Shown here: piece by piece, positions 1-8,031 of the stretch
How the letters are laid out: the number at the start of each line of letters is the position of its first letter
Numbering within the stretch: the stretch's first letter is position 1
Origin: Psychrobacillus sp042944905
GTDB taxonomy: Bacteria; Bacillota; Bacilli; Bacillales_A; Planococcaceae
NCBI RefSeq assembly: GCF_042944905.1
Contig: NZ_CP168496.1
Coordinates: 2,852,001 to 2,916,000 of the forward strand
DNA length: 64,000 bases
Direction: 5' to 3'
Made by a program: the position numbers and the translations under genes
The notes under the pieces: model-generated
Told to the model about the DNA's origin: nothing
Database searches by the model: none
The model's input: only the letters and a program-made list of their open reading frames with translations

Positions 1-92
1 ACTGAGTCACTTCACTATCCTTTTTTTTAGCAATTTGACGGTATGTTTGTTCGGTTTCCTCTTGGAAAAAGTGAAGACAAAATACACTTTGG

Positions 93-279
93 GTATGTGG
101 TAGTCGGACTAGCTTATGTGGTGTTCGATTCGGGTTATGTGGCACTCGGACTTGCTTATGTGGTGCTCAATTCGAGTTATGTGGCACTCGGAATAGCTTA
201 TGTGGTGTTTGATTTGGTTATGTGGCACTCAGCCCGGTTTAAGTAAAATTGGAATAAGTTATGTGGCACTCAATTGTCT
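93..279. repeat. 21-bp tandem repeat array, TTATGTGG family (copy 1)
   Basis: Units with core TTATGTGGYRYTC start at 93, 114, 135, 156, 177, 198, 218 and 259. The spacing is exactly 21 bp for the first six starts; one unit is 20 bp and one is degenerate. Successive units alternate between a GGCACTCGG form and a GGTGTTCGA form, which gives a 42-bp higher order. A frame stays open through the array only because 21 is a multiple of 3, so I do not call a protein here. A second array of the same family lies at 2338-2442, on the other side of the oxidase/MFS pair. Confidence 0.9.
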
Positions 280-355
280 TTAATTTTAAGAATATCCCAA
301 AAACACTTCTTCAAATGGTAAAATATAGTTGCATTTGTAAAAGGAGGCGAGACTA

Positions 356-1786
356 ATTTTCAAAAATCGTTATTTCGCTATTATTTTATATGCACTCTTA
401 TTAATTTGCTCCTTTAAACTATTTCAATTACAAATTTCCCATCCAATTGTAGAGGATTATGGGCGGCTTTTACCTATCAAGATGAAGGCTGTGAAATCAA
501 GCGATGATGAGGAGAATGTTCGTAAAATTATAGAAGACGCGAATATGCATGATGATCCAATTTCTATTGCAGGTATGCAGCATAGTCAAGGAGGTCAAAC
601 CCTCTATCCAAATGGCATTCTACTCGATATGAAAAACTATAATAAAATTCTAGCATTAGATAAAGAGAATAAACTCATCACTGTACAAAGTGGAGTAACT
701 TGGGCTGACATCCAATCCTATATCAACCCATATGGACTCGCTTTAATGGTTAGTCAATCCCAAAATATTTTCACAGTCGGTGGTTCGTTAAGTGTGAATG
801 TGCACGGCCGCGACATTCGAAATACTTCTTTGATTGAATCCGTAGCATCATTTAGATTACTTAATGCAGCAGGGAATATTATTCATGTCAGTCGTGAAGA
901 AAATTCTGAGCTCTTTCGGTTGGTCATTGGGGGTTACGGGTTATTCGGTGTAATTCTTGATGTAACATTGCAATTGACGGATGATGAACTCTATCAAGTT
1001 CAAACAAAATCGCTAGCTTACGATGAATATAGTTCTTATTTCGCTACTAATGTCCTTGGAAAGGATACTGTAAAAATGCATCTGGCAAGAATTTCAGTTG
1101 CACCAGATAACCTTTTGACCGATATGTATATTACGAACTATTTCACCACTGACCAATCACTGCTAAACAAACACTCTACATTAAAACGTGAGAGCATAAT
1201 CGCAGTCCCAAAATTCTTTCTAGGTCTTTCTCGTATCAATGATTGGGGAAAGAATATGTTTTGGAAAACACAAGAAACATACAATAAGAAGATTGATGAC
1301 TCTTATATTTCAAGAAATAATGTGATGCGCTCGGAATCAGCCTTTATGGAATATGACAGTACAAGTAAAACGGAAATATTGCAAGAATATTTCGTACCAG
1401 TAGATGAATTTACCAACTATATAGATGACTTAAGAGAAATGCTTCAAAAGGAAAAAGACTTTAATTTGCTGAACATTACTATTCGATATGTAAAGAAGAA
1501 TGACGAGGCAGTCCTGTCTTATGCAAAAGAAGACATGTTTGCTCTCGTATTACTTATAAATCAAGGAACTAGTAAAGACAGTATCGTAGAAACAGGTCAA
1601 GTAGTTCGAAAGATGATTGATATTACGTTAGCTCATGATGGAAGCTATTATCTTCCTTACTATCAATACCCCACAAAAGAACAGTTGGAAGAGGCATATC
1701 CTAGAGCAGAAGAATTCTTTGAAATGAAGGAAAAATATGATCCTAATCACCGGTTCAAGAATCTTTTCTATGAGGAGTATCATTGA
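356..1786 (+). CDS. FAD-linked oxidase (aldonolactone oxidase-like), probable ATT start
   Basis: Flavin oxidoreductase with a PCMH-type FAD-binding domain (FAD_binding_4). The visible hallmarks are GMQHSQGG, where the His of the HS pair is the residue often covalently bound to FAD in this class, then SGVTWADIQ and GGSLSVNVHG. The C-terminal half resembles the ALO domain. The first ATG (482) has no ribosome binding site and leaves the protein without an N-terminus. Upstream, the same frame stays open to 341 and holds a good GGAGG at 343-347, followed 8 nt later by ATT (356). From there the protein begins with a charged stub and a hydrophobic helix (AIILYALLLICSF), a plausible membrane anchor. 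No in-frame ATG, GTG or TTG exists between 341 and 482. The product would be 476 aa. Substrate is unknown. It is translationally coupled to the MFS gene downstream. Confidence 0.75.
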   Translation: MFKNRYFAIILYALLLICSFKLFQLQISHPIVEDYGRLLPIKMKAVKSSDDEENVRKIIEDANMHDDPISIAGMQHSQGGQTLYPNGILLDMKNYNKILALDKENKLITVQSGVTWADIQSYINPYGLALMVSQSQNIFTVGGSLSVNVHGRDIRNTSLIESVASFRLLNAAGNIIHVSREENSELFRLVIGGYGLFGVILDVTLQLTDDELYQVQTKSLAYDEYSSYFATNVLGKDTVKMHLARISVAPDNLLTDMYITNYFTTDQSLLNKHSTLKRESIIAVPKFFLGLSRINDWGKNMFWKTQETYNKKIDDSYISRNNVMRSESAFMEYDSTSKTEILQEYFVPVDEFTNYIDDLREMLQKEKDFNLLNITIRYVKKNDEAVLSYAKEDMFALVLLINQGTSKDSIVETGQVVRKMIDITLAHDGSYYLPYYQYPTKEQLEEAYPRAEEFFEMKEKYDPNHRFKNLFYEEYH

Positions 1787-2322
1787 TGAATTACAGAAGA
1801 TTTATTGTCTATCAAAGCACTATAGGTATGGCGGCAAGTATGATTTTCCCATTCTATGTCTTGCTGTTAAAAAATGTCGGTAGCAGCTATTCACAGTTCG
1901 GATGGGCATATGGAATATTTGCACTAACTGCAGCATTAAGTTACCCCATAATTGGAAAGCTCGCTGATAAAACGGGAGATAAAATTCTATTAATCATTTA
2001 TTCCTGGGGAATGGCACTGATATTGCTCGTTTTTCCACTTGCTTATGAAATTTGGCATGTTTATGGCCTTCAAGTTGTGATGGGATTACTTGGAGCGGTT
2101 CAGAAGAATTCGGAAAAAACAGTTCTAGCTCGTACTATAAAAAAAGAGACGGCAGGCAAGGAAATTGGTCTCTATCATATTTGGACATCTATTGGTGCAG
2201 CTATTGCAGTTATAGTTACGGGGTATTTAGTTGATTTTCTGACGATTGGCAGCATCTTTTATGTAGCTTCCATTGTATTTGCTTGGAGCGGGTTTTATAT
2301 GATGAAATTGGAAAAGTCTTAA
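1786..2322 (+). CDS. Half-size MFS-type membrane protein
   Basis: 178 aa with six predicted membrane helices, equivalent to the N-terminal half of a major facilitator transporter. The loop between helices 2 and 3 carries an MFS motif A (GKLADKTGDK). The start is ATG 1786, overlapping the TGA of the oxidase by one base, with GAGGAG at 1772-1777 as ribosome binding site. Usual MFS proteins have about 400 aa and 12 helices. No C-terminal half follows: the frame closes and a repeat array begins 16 bp later. It is either a natural half-transporter that dimerises or a truncated gene. Substrate is unknown; coupling to the oxidase suggests a joint role. Confidence 0.7.
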   Translation: MNYRRFIVYQSTIGMAASMIFPFYVLLLKNVGSSYSQFGWAYGIFALTAALSYPIIGKLADKTGDKILLIIYSWGMALILLVFPLAYEIWHVYGLQVVMGLLGAVQKNSEKTVLARTIKKETAGKEIGLYHIWTSIGAAIAVIVTGYLVDFLTIGSIFYVASIVFAWSGFYMMKLEKS

Positions 2323-2337
2323 GTATTTGATTGGTGG

Positions 2338-2442
2338 ATATGTGGTACTCAGATTGAGTTATGTGGCACTCGGTCCAGTTTATGTGGTACTCAGAATAAT
2401 TTATGCGGCACTCGGATTGAGCTATGTGGTACTCAGCCTGAA
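2338..2442. repeat. 21-bp tandem repeat array, TTATGTGG family (copy 2)
   Basis: Five units start at 2338, 2359, 2380, 2401 and 2422, all exactly 21 bp apart, with core TATGTGGYACTC followed by about 8 variable bases. GGTACTCAG and GGCACTCGG forms alternate, as in copy 1. The array lies between the 3' end of the MFS gene and the 3' end of the convergent methyltransferase. Confidence 0.92.
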
Positions 2443-2504
2443 ATGTAATAGTTAGATAGTTATAAGCGTTTTTCAAGTGAATATATAGTTAAAAACAAAT
2501 GAAA

Positions 2505-2540
2505 GAGAGACAAAACCATATATTTTATGATTTGTCTCTC
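2505..2540. terminator. Bidirectional intrinsic terminator
   Basis: Perfect 10-bp stem GAGAGACAAA (2505-2514) / TTTGTCTCTC (2531-2540). On the minus strand it is followed by a T-rich tract. It overlaps the last codons of the methyltransferase gene. Confidence 0.75.
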
Positions 2541-3343
2541 CATTTATACTTTAAGGCAATTAACGTATATAATCCAGGCATATTATTTTCTACCCTTTCA
2601 GGTGAATTTGCAGGAAATGCCCACTTAACCCCTGCTTCTTCGTCTAGATAGTTAATATGAAGTCCGGAATTTGAAATGGCTGTAACAATTTCACCTAAAG
2701 TCCATCTTCGAATGTTTACTTTACTCAAAGCAGCACTCTCTTCCTCTGGTAGCAAAATGCTATAAGCAACATTCTCTTCCACCACTTCTTTACTAAAATA
2801 ATCTCCATTTGCGATCATTTTATTTCCTTCAACATGCACTAATTTTGAAACGATAGGATGATAATCTCTTAAAATAAATTGACCGCCTGGCTTAAGTGAA
2901 TCGTACACCACTTTAAATAGAGGTAGTAAATCAACGAAGTAATGTAATACACCTAGTTCTAATATCACGCAATCAAAATCCGCTAATCCTTCGTTCTCTG
3001 AAACTTCTAAAATATCTGAAACTATGTACTTCATATTTACATGGGCTTCTTTTGCTAGCTCCATCGCATATTTTCTATTTTCTTCCGATATATCCACTAC
3101 CGTAACATCTGCTCCTAATAGCGCAAAAGATACAGCCTTATTCCCTTTAGACCCCAAGAAGTTAGCAATTTTTTTACCTTTTACAGTGCCTATGAGATTC
3201 AAATAGTGAGATACAGCATCTGTTGGTTTTTCCATTAACTTTTTAGCGTATTCTTTAGGTGAACCATGTCGATTAGTCCAAGCTTGATAAGCGGATTGAT
3301 TCCACCCTATTTGATTTACACGACTAAGTGTTTTTTGTTCCAT
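2525..3343 (-). CDS. Class I SAM-dependent methyltransferase
   Basis: 272 aa. The Rossmann signature is a variant: NFLGSKGNKAV stands where VLDLGCGxG is usual, followed by the acidic end of strand 2 (VTVVDIS). The C-terminal part has WAFPANSPE. Similar proteins in Bacillales are annotated as class I methyltransferases; the substrate is unknown. The start is ATG 3343 behind AGGAGGTGG, not the longer open frame upstream. It overlaps the 3' end of the histidine phosphatase gene by 20 nt, so the two are probably co-transcribed. It ends in a bidirectional hairpin facing the MFS gene. Confidence 0.8.
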   Translation of the reverse strand: MEQKTLSRVNQIGWNQSAYQAWTNRHGSPKEYAKKLMEKPTDAVSHYLNLIGTVKGKKIANFLGSKGNKAVSFALLGADVTVVDISEENRKYAMELAKEAHVNMKYIVSDILEVSENEGLADFDCVILELGVLHYFVDLLPLFKVVYDSLKPGGQFILRDYHPIVSKLVHVEGNKMIANGDYFSKEVVEENVAYSILLPEEESAALSKVNIRRWTLGEIVTAISNSGLHINYLDEEAGVKWAFPANSPERVENNMPGLYTLIALKYKWRDKS

Positions 3344-3893
3344 TACTCCACCTCCTAACCTCATTTTTACCGAGATTATATACTTTATATTTACCATTAT
3401 TTGAGGGAAATCTTAGTATATTTTTATCTTTTGGTATACCTTCAAAATAAGCACCAATACAGCCAGTTGTACATTTGTGTCCAGATATTAAAATGTTTAG
3501 TTGTCTTTTGCCATTGTCAGCTTCTAGTTCCTTCATGAAGAAAAAAACCCTCTTTATATAGCTATGGATGTCTTCAACGCTCTTATAAACACTAGAATCA
3601 GGAACTACTCCATCCATTTTTACTTCTGCTTTTTTTAATCGATCAGCTTCTCCTAAATCAAATACATCCAGTCTAGTATCGATTATTACTTTAATACCCG
3701 TTGCTATCTCTGCTGTTTGAATCGCTCTTTCTTGTGGGGATGAAAAAACATAATCGAATTTTATGTTTTGAAGTTCGTCTCTTAAAAGTTCCGCTTGTTC
3801 TATTCCACTCGCATTTAATGGCAAGCCTAATCTTCCTTGCATTCTTCCTTCTTTATTCAAATCAGTTTGTCCATGCCTAACTACGTAAATCAA
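3324..3893 (-). CDS. Histidine phosphatase family protein (phosphoglycerate mutase-like)
   Basis: 189 aa with the catalytic RHGQT motif right after the start (IYVVRHGQTD) and the SSPQERAIQTAE motif typical of the superfamily. A second catalytic His is likely in ISGHKCTTG. The product removes or transfers phosphate on small molecules; the substrate is not predictable. I chose TTG 3893, with AGAGGTGA 5 nt upstream, because RHG then sits at residues 6-8 as is normal in the family. The longer open frame would add an unrelated N-terminus. It is followed by the methyltransferase with a 20-nt overlap. Confidence 0.85.
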   Translation of the reverse strand: MIYVVRHGQTDLNKEGRMQGRLGLPLNASGIEQAELLRDELQNIKFDYVFSSPQERAIQTAEIATGIKVIIDTRLDVFDLGEADRLKKAEVKMDGVVPDSSVYKSVEDIHSYIKRVFFFMKELEADNGKRQLNILISGHKCTTGCIGAYFEGIPKDKNILRFPSNNGKYKVYNLGKNEVRRWSNGTKNT

Positions 3894-3944
3894 TTTTTCA
3901 CCTCTAATCAAAGACTGATATAAATTGGTTAAATTCAGCATCAT

Positions 3945-4424
3945 TTACAGCATCTGTTTCCGGAATATCGTTAGATTAAACAATCTAAGTAGCGCAATAA
4001 CTATTAGTAAAATGCCCAATAAAAGAAAACAATTGAAAAAAATCTTCAAACCAATAGTTGGTGAACTCGATACAAGAACACTTAATACTAAGAATATAAC
4101 GCCAATACAAGATAGGAAGTAGGAATACTTCTTAATGTTACGTTTGAATAAAACATATCCCAGAAGGATTATAATGTACGTACTACTAAGTAACATAAGC
4201 AAAGGAAATATAGCTGTAAACTTAGCAGCATATACAAAATAATCAATTGTTAAAATATCGTCTGCTTGCATCACCGGACCATTAACTATTTCAGAAAAAA
4301 TAGCGGTATATCTCCATTCCCAGGGTGTATTTAATATACTACTTCCTTCATACCAAGCGACAAGAGTAGAAAATACCAAAAACATGGAAGCGATACATAA
4401 TTGGATAATAGTCTTAAAAGACAT
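3945..4424 (-). CDS. YjdJ-like (DUF4306) four-helix membrane protein
   Basis: 159 aa with four hydrophobic segments at about residues 5-25, 65-90, 100-120 and 128-150. The WYEGS motif after the first helix and the TPWEW stretch recall DUF4306/YjdJ membrane proteins of Bacillus, whose function is not known. It starts at ATG 4424 behind AGGTGGAGGTG. It may head the operon with the phosphatase and methyltransferase, being 51 nt upstream of the phosphatase start. Family assignment is from memory of the motif. Confidence 0.65.
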   Translation of the reverse strand: MSFKTIIQLCIASMFLVFSTLVAWYEGSSILNTPWEWRYTAIFSEIVNGPVMQADDILTIDYFVYAAKFTAIFPLLMLLSSTYIIILLGYVLFKRNIKKYSYFLSCIGVIFLVLSVLVSSSPTIGLKIFFNCFLLLGILLIVIALLRLFNLTIFRKQML

Positions 4425-4482
4425 TTGTTCACCTCCACCATATTGTACTGACCCGCCAGCTCATTGAATAAAAATACGAGTA

Positions 4483-4695
4483 TCATTTGTTCAATTGGTT
4501 GCTATTCTTTACGATAAAAAATTCTCTTATATATGCTCCTATTCCTGCTGAGCAACCTATCACTGCAATTATCATTACTCCTCTAACGAAAGTGTAAGGA
4601 GAAAAAACTACTTGCAAACTTCCCAATACAACTAGCATTCCTAGTAAAATGCATCCAGTAACTAGCTGCTGTTTAACTGATCTCTTCTTTTTCAT
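4483..4695 (-). CDS. Small two-helix membrane protein
   Basis: 70 aa: a basic start (KKKRSVKQQ) and then two hydrophobic helices separated by a short loop. The start ATG 4695 has AAGGAGAT at the right distance, so I prefer it to the longer open frame beginning at 4716. No family recognised. It is the last gene before the IS element. Confidence 0.6.
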   Translation of the reverse strand: MKKKRSVKQQLVTGCILLGMLVVLGSLQVVFSPYTFVRGVMIIAVIGCSAGIGAYIREFFIVKNSNQLNK

Positions 4696-4801
4696 CTTAT
4701 CTCCTTCCTCAAACAATTTTTTTAATTTATATCCCCAACATAAGATGTAGCTTTACCTACTTATCTATTCTCCATCATTATCCAAAATTCCTTCATCTTG
4801 T

Positions 4802-6471
4802 GTATGTGTAAAATATTTCTCGAGGGTTTCCACTAGAAAAAATAAAGAAGGCGCTCTATCATAAATGTATGCTTCGTAGGGCAAATACATCTAGAAAGAG
4901 GCCTTCTTATGGAATCCATTATATCAAAAGTCTACCAAATAATAAAGGATACTGATAATCTAATCGAGATGGAAGAAAGTATCCAACTATATATGTACCA
5001 AGTGTTTGCTTCTCTTTTGGGGGACGTTTTCACCAAGATAAATCAGGTTATAAAAGAACAAAAACAAGAACTAGGTTGGACGGTGAAGAGAGATGACTGG
5101 AAAACAGTTCAATTCACCTTTGGATCTGTTCGTTTCCGTCATACACTTATGGCGGATAAAAAAGGGGATAATCATTACCCTTTGGATGAGTGGTTGGGCT
5201 TAAGAAGACACCAACGGCAGAGTTCTTTGGTAGAAGTGAAAGTGGCAGAATTGGCAAGTGAAAATACGTATCGTGAGGCTGCACGTGTGCTGAAAGAGTG
5301 GACCGCTGTAGAGGTTAGCCATACGACTGTAGGAAGTATCGTGAAGCGGGTAGGGATGGCACAAGCACAGGCAGATGAAGAAATGGTAGCGGAATTAGAA
5401 GAGGCAGCTTCCCTTCCAGAGGGAAAAAAAGTGGACTTCTTCTATGCGGAAGCAGATGGTGTATTTGTTCGAGGAACCGAGAAGAAAAAAAGTTTGGAAG
5501 TGCGTCATGCGATTGTACATGAGGGCTGGGATAAAAACGGAAAAAGAGTATCCTTACGTGAACCAAAAGTCATTATGACAACACAGCCCACTACTAAGTT
5601 TTGGGGGGAAGTCCAAGCGTTCAGTGCCCATCATTATTCGTTGGAAAATGCCTGCGTTATTACAAACAGTGATGGAGGATTGGGATATACATCCGAGAAG
5701 TTTCAAGAAGCCTTTTCCCAATCACGGTTTCCCGTGTTAAATCAATTAGACAAGTATCATATTGCGCAAGCATTGAATCGTGCATTAAGTGGAGGAAAAA
5801 GTGACTATAAGAATGGCATTCGGAAGGCTATGAAGGCTCATGAGTTGAAGGACTTTACGTTATGGTTAGATACGTATGAAAGCACGCTAGAAGACCCGAA
5901 AAAAATAGAAAAAGTAAACGTGTTTCGCTCTTACATTCAGAATAACTGGGATCGTATTTTTGACTGGCGTGAGAAAGTGGAGAACTCACCAAAGGATGCG
6001 AGAAGCCTTGGTGCAATGGAATCGAATCAACGGCATATTTCCTTTCGTATGAAAAAAAGAGGAATGCATTGGAGTCAAGAAGGTGGAGAAGCCATGGTAA
6101 AAGTGAAACAAGGCATGTTAAATGGGACATTACGTGATGTGTATCTGCACCATCAGCGTAGAAGTGAAAGACAGCAACGAGAAGTGAAAAAGGTAGTTCG
6201 TATGTCCGAGATACTCCGTAATCCCACTAGACCATCCATCGGCGCCAAACAGGGTTCTATTAGCTTGTATATTGCGCATTCAACAGCAATTGGACAACTA
6301 GTAAAAAGCTTTAGATAGTACCCTAGATGTATTTGTCAGGTTCTTGGTTTTTAGAACGTGACAAATATATCTAGGCCAGCAAGCGTTAGCGCGGTAGCTT
6401 AATAAGTGTACAGATAGAGAGTGCTTAAAATACTGGTGTTAATACTATGTCGAGAAAAACTTGACACATAC
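4802..6471 (+). mobile_element. Complete ISLre2-family insertion sequence with target duplication
   Basis: The ends carry inverted repeats beginning GTATGTGT: 4802-4824 on the left, with the reverse complement ending at 6471. About 19 of 24 positions match, including TTTCTCGA. CATCTTGT(G) lies immediately outside on both sides (4794-4801/2 and 6472-6479/80), an 8-9 bp target site duplication. Internal subterminal sequences also repeat: ATACATCTAG near 4884, and a hairpin between CCTAGATGTATTTGTCA and its complement at 6322-6375. Intact ends, duplication and transposase point to a recent insertion. Confidence 0.88.
4909..6318 (+). CDS. ISLre2-family transposase (UPF0236)
   Basis: 469 aa, full length for the family. 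Features seen are the N-terminal helical region, a GDNHYPLDEWLGL stretch, the DGVFV segment of the catalytic core, the NSDGGLGY motif after a VIT strand, and the ESNQRHISFRMKKRG region near the C-terminus. ISLre2 elements use this DDE-type protein for transposition. ATG 4909 is preceded by GAAAGAGG. No frameshift or internal stop is present, so it is probably active. Confidence 0.92.
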   Translation: MESIISKVYQIIKDTDNLIEMEESIQLYMYQVFASLLGDVFTKINQVIKEQKQELGWTVKRDDWKTVQFTFGSVRFRHTLMADKKGDNHYPLDEWLGLRRHQRQSSLVEVKVAELASENTYREAARVLKEWTAVEVSHTTVGSIVKRVGMAQAQADEEMVAELEEAASLPEGKKVDFFYAEADGVFVRGTEKKKSLEVRHAIVHEGWDKNGKRVSLREPKVIMTTQPTTKFWGEVQAFSAHHYSLENACVITNSDGGLGYTSEKFQEAFSQSRFPVLNQLDKYHIAQALNRALSGGKSDYKNGIRKAMKAHELKDFTLWLDTYESTLEDPKKIEKVNVFRSYIQNNWDRIFDWREKVENSPKDARSLGAMESNQRHISFRMKKRGMHWSQEGGEAMVKVKQGMLNGTLRDVYLHHQRRSERQQREVKKVVRMSEILRNPTRPSIGAKQGSISLYIAHSTAIGQLVKSFR

Positions 6472-6505
6472 CATCTTGTGATAAGCTTGACTAGAGGTGA
6501 AACGA

Positions 6506-7408
6506 ATGAAGAGGAAAGCCATATATGTTGAAACAGCTATCAATACGGAAATGGAAAAGTTGTGGGATGCCACGCAGAATCCGAAACTGCATGAGCAATG
6601 GGATCTTCGCTTTTCTTCTATCACCTATTTACCAAAAGATGAACATGAACCGCAGCATTTTGAATATAAAACGAATATTGGATTTGGTTTAAACATTGCT
6701 GGGTGGGGAAAAAGTGTTGGAACTTTTCATGCAAAGGACGATTCGAGAACATCTTCCTTGCACTTTGGGACGGACCAAGCGATTTCTATCATTCGCGAAG
6801 GAAAAGGCTATTGGAAGTATAAGCCTGAACTAAATTCGATTATATTTCTTACACAATACGATTATGAAACTAATTTTGGTGCGATAGGTAAGTTCTTTGA
6901 CCATCTTGTTTTTCGACCACTTATCGGATGGGCAACTGCACTAAGCTTCGATGTATTAAAAAGATGGCTTGAAAAAGGAGAATCTCCATCTGCACAATAT
7001 AGTCGATTTTTCAGTCATTGGATCATCACACTCTTATTCTTTTTCGTATGGGTATATCAAGGCTTAGTACCTAAATTGATAATGATGCATCCAGAAGAAG
7101 TGTCTATGACGAAAAGATTACTAGCTATCACAACAAGTGAAGCAGCTGGCATTGTTGCGACAATTGGCATGGCGGAAATAGTCTTTGGTTTCATTTGGTT
7201 ACTCTATTCTAATAAAAAAAGATTACTAGGAATACAATTAATCCTTTTCCCACTGCTCACCTTATCAGCCATTTTTGCGGATCCCGCTATTCTTAGTCAT
7301 CCATTTAATCCTTTAACTTTTAACGTAACTTTATTCGGTCTTTCTATTATTGGATTTTTCATGAGGAAGGATATTCCGTCTGCTAAAAGCTGCAAACGAA
7401 CAAGATAA
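6506..7408 (+). CDS. SRPBCC (START-like) + DoxX-like membrane protein
   Basis: 300 aa. Residues 1-130 resemble a polyketide cyclase/START-like fold (VETAINTEMEKLWDATQNP, followed by beta-rich sequence). Residues 165-295 form four membrane helices like the DoxX_3 family. The ATG at 6506 has AGAGGTGA at 6493-6500. An in-frame GTG at 6497 would lie inside that ribosome binding site. It is the first gene of a three-gene operon with DUF4166 and YndJ proteins, matching the order I recall for yndG-yndH-yndJ of B. subtilis. The IS element ends 25 bp upstream of its ribosome binding site, so the native promoter may have been displaced. Function unknown. Confidence 0.75.
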   Translation: MKRKAIYVETAINTEMEKLWDATQNPKLHEQWDLRFSSITYLPKDEHEPQHFEYKTNIGFGLNIAGWGKSVGTFHAKDDSRTSSLHFGTDQAISIIREGKGYWKYKPELNSIIFLTQYDYETNFGAIGKFFDHLVFRPLIGWATALSFDVLKRWLEKGESPSAQYSRFFSHWIITLLFFFVWVYQGLVPKLIMMHPEEVSMTKRLLAITTSEAAGIVATIGMAEIVFGFIWLLYSNKKRLLGIQLILFPLLTLSAIFADPAILSHPFNPLTFNVTLFGLSIIGFFMRKDIPSAKSCKRTR

Positions 7409-7419
7409 GGAGCATTTAA

Positions 7420-8031
7420 ATGTCTATCTATAAACAAATACTTGGTGATCAATTTTATCAGCTTCAGCCAATGCTCCAAAAAAGATATGCACTTCCTGAT
7501 GGGAAACCTTTTAAAGCAACTGGCACCATGAAGAAAATAAGCGGAGGACCTAAATGGCTGCTCCCCTTGTTTTTGCTTGGAACTCGTTGGAAGTTTTTAT
7601 TTCCAGAGCAAGGAGAAAGAATTCCTTTTTCTATAGTAAACAGTAGTCGAATCGGGGCAAACGGCGAGAACCAAGTCCACTGGGAAAGAATCTTTCAGTT
7701 TCCTAAAAAGAAAAGATATTTTAATGCACTTATGAGCCTAGATTCTAATGAAGACATCGTAAAAGATTATCTAGGAGAACCGAGTTTATTTTACTCCGAA
7801 CTGGCTTTCTTTGTTTCAAAAGAAGGACATATGCAAATTGAATCAAGAAAACAGCGATTGGTTCTTGGATTAATTGAAATTCCCCTATCCAGAATTTTTC
7901 AAGGTATTGTACAAGCAAATGAATATTATATAGAAGAAAGAGACGTTTTTTCGATACATGTCGTCATTACGAATCCGTTAATCGGCATTTTATTTGAATA
8001 TGAAGGAGAATTTCGAGCGAATGACTTTTAA
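7420..8031 (+). CDS. DUF4166 domain protein
   Basis: 203 aa, soluble, beta-rich. It begins IYKQILGDQFYQLQPMLQKRY and contains VHWERIFQF, which I recognise as the DUF4166 pattern. That domain also occurs fused to oxidoreductases. It starts with ATG 7420 behind AAGGAG, 11 nt after the DoxX-like gene, and overlaps the YndJ gene start by 11 nt. The biochemical role is not known; the operon context with an SRPBCC protein and a membrane protein suggests lipid- or envelope-related work. Confidence 0.75.
   Translation: MSIYKQILGDQFYQLQPMLQKRYALPDGKPFKATGTMKKISGGPKWLLPLFLLGTRWKFLFPEQGERIPFSIVNSSRIGANGENQVHWERIFQFPKKKRYFNALMSLDSNEDIVKDYLGEPSLFYSELAFFVSKEGHMQIESRKQRLVLGLIEIPLSRIFQGIVQANEYYIEERDVFSIHVVITNPLIGILFEYEGEFRANDF

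Noticed and set aside
43..246. Open frame with heptad-like repeats (YVALGLAYVV)
   Set aside because: It is the translation of a 21-bp DNA array; the frame stays open because 21 is divisible by 3. No ribosome binding site, and the minus-strand equivalent at 2216-2476 is the same artefact.
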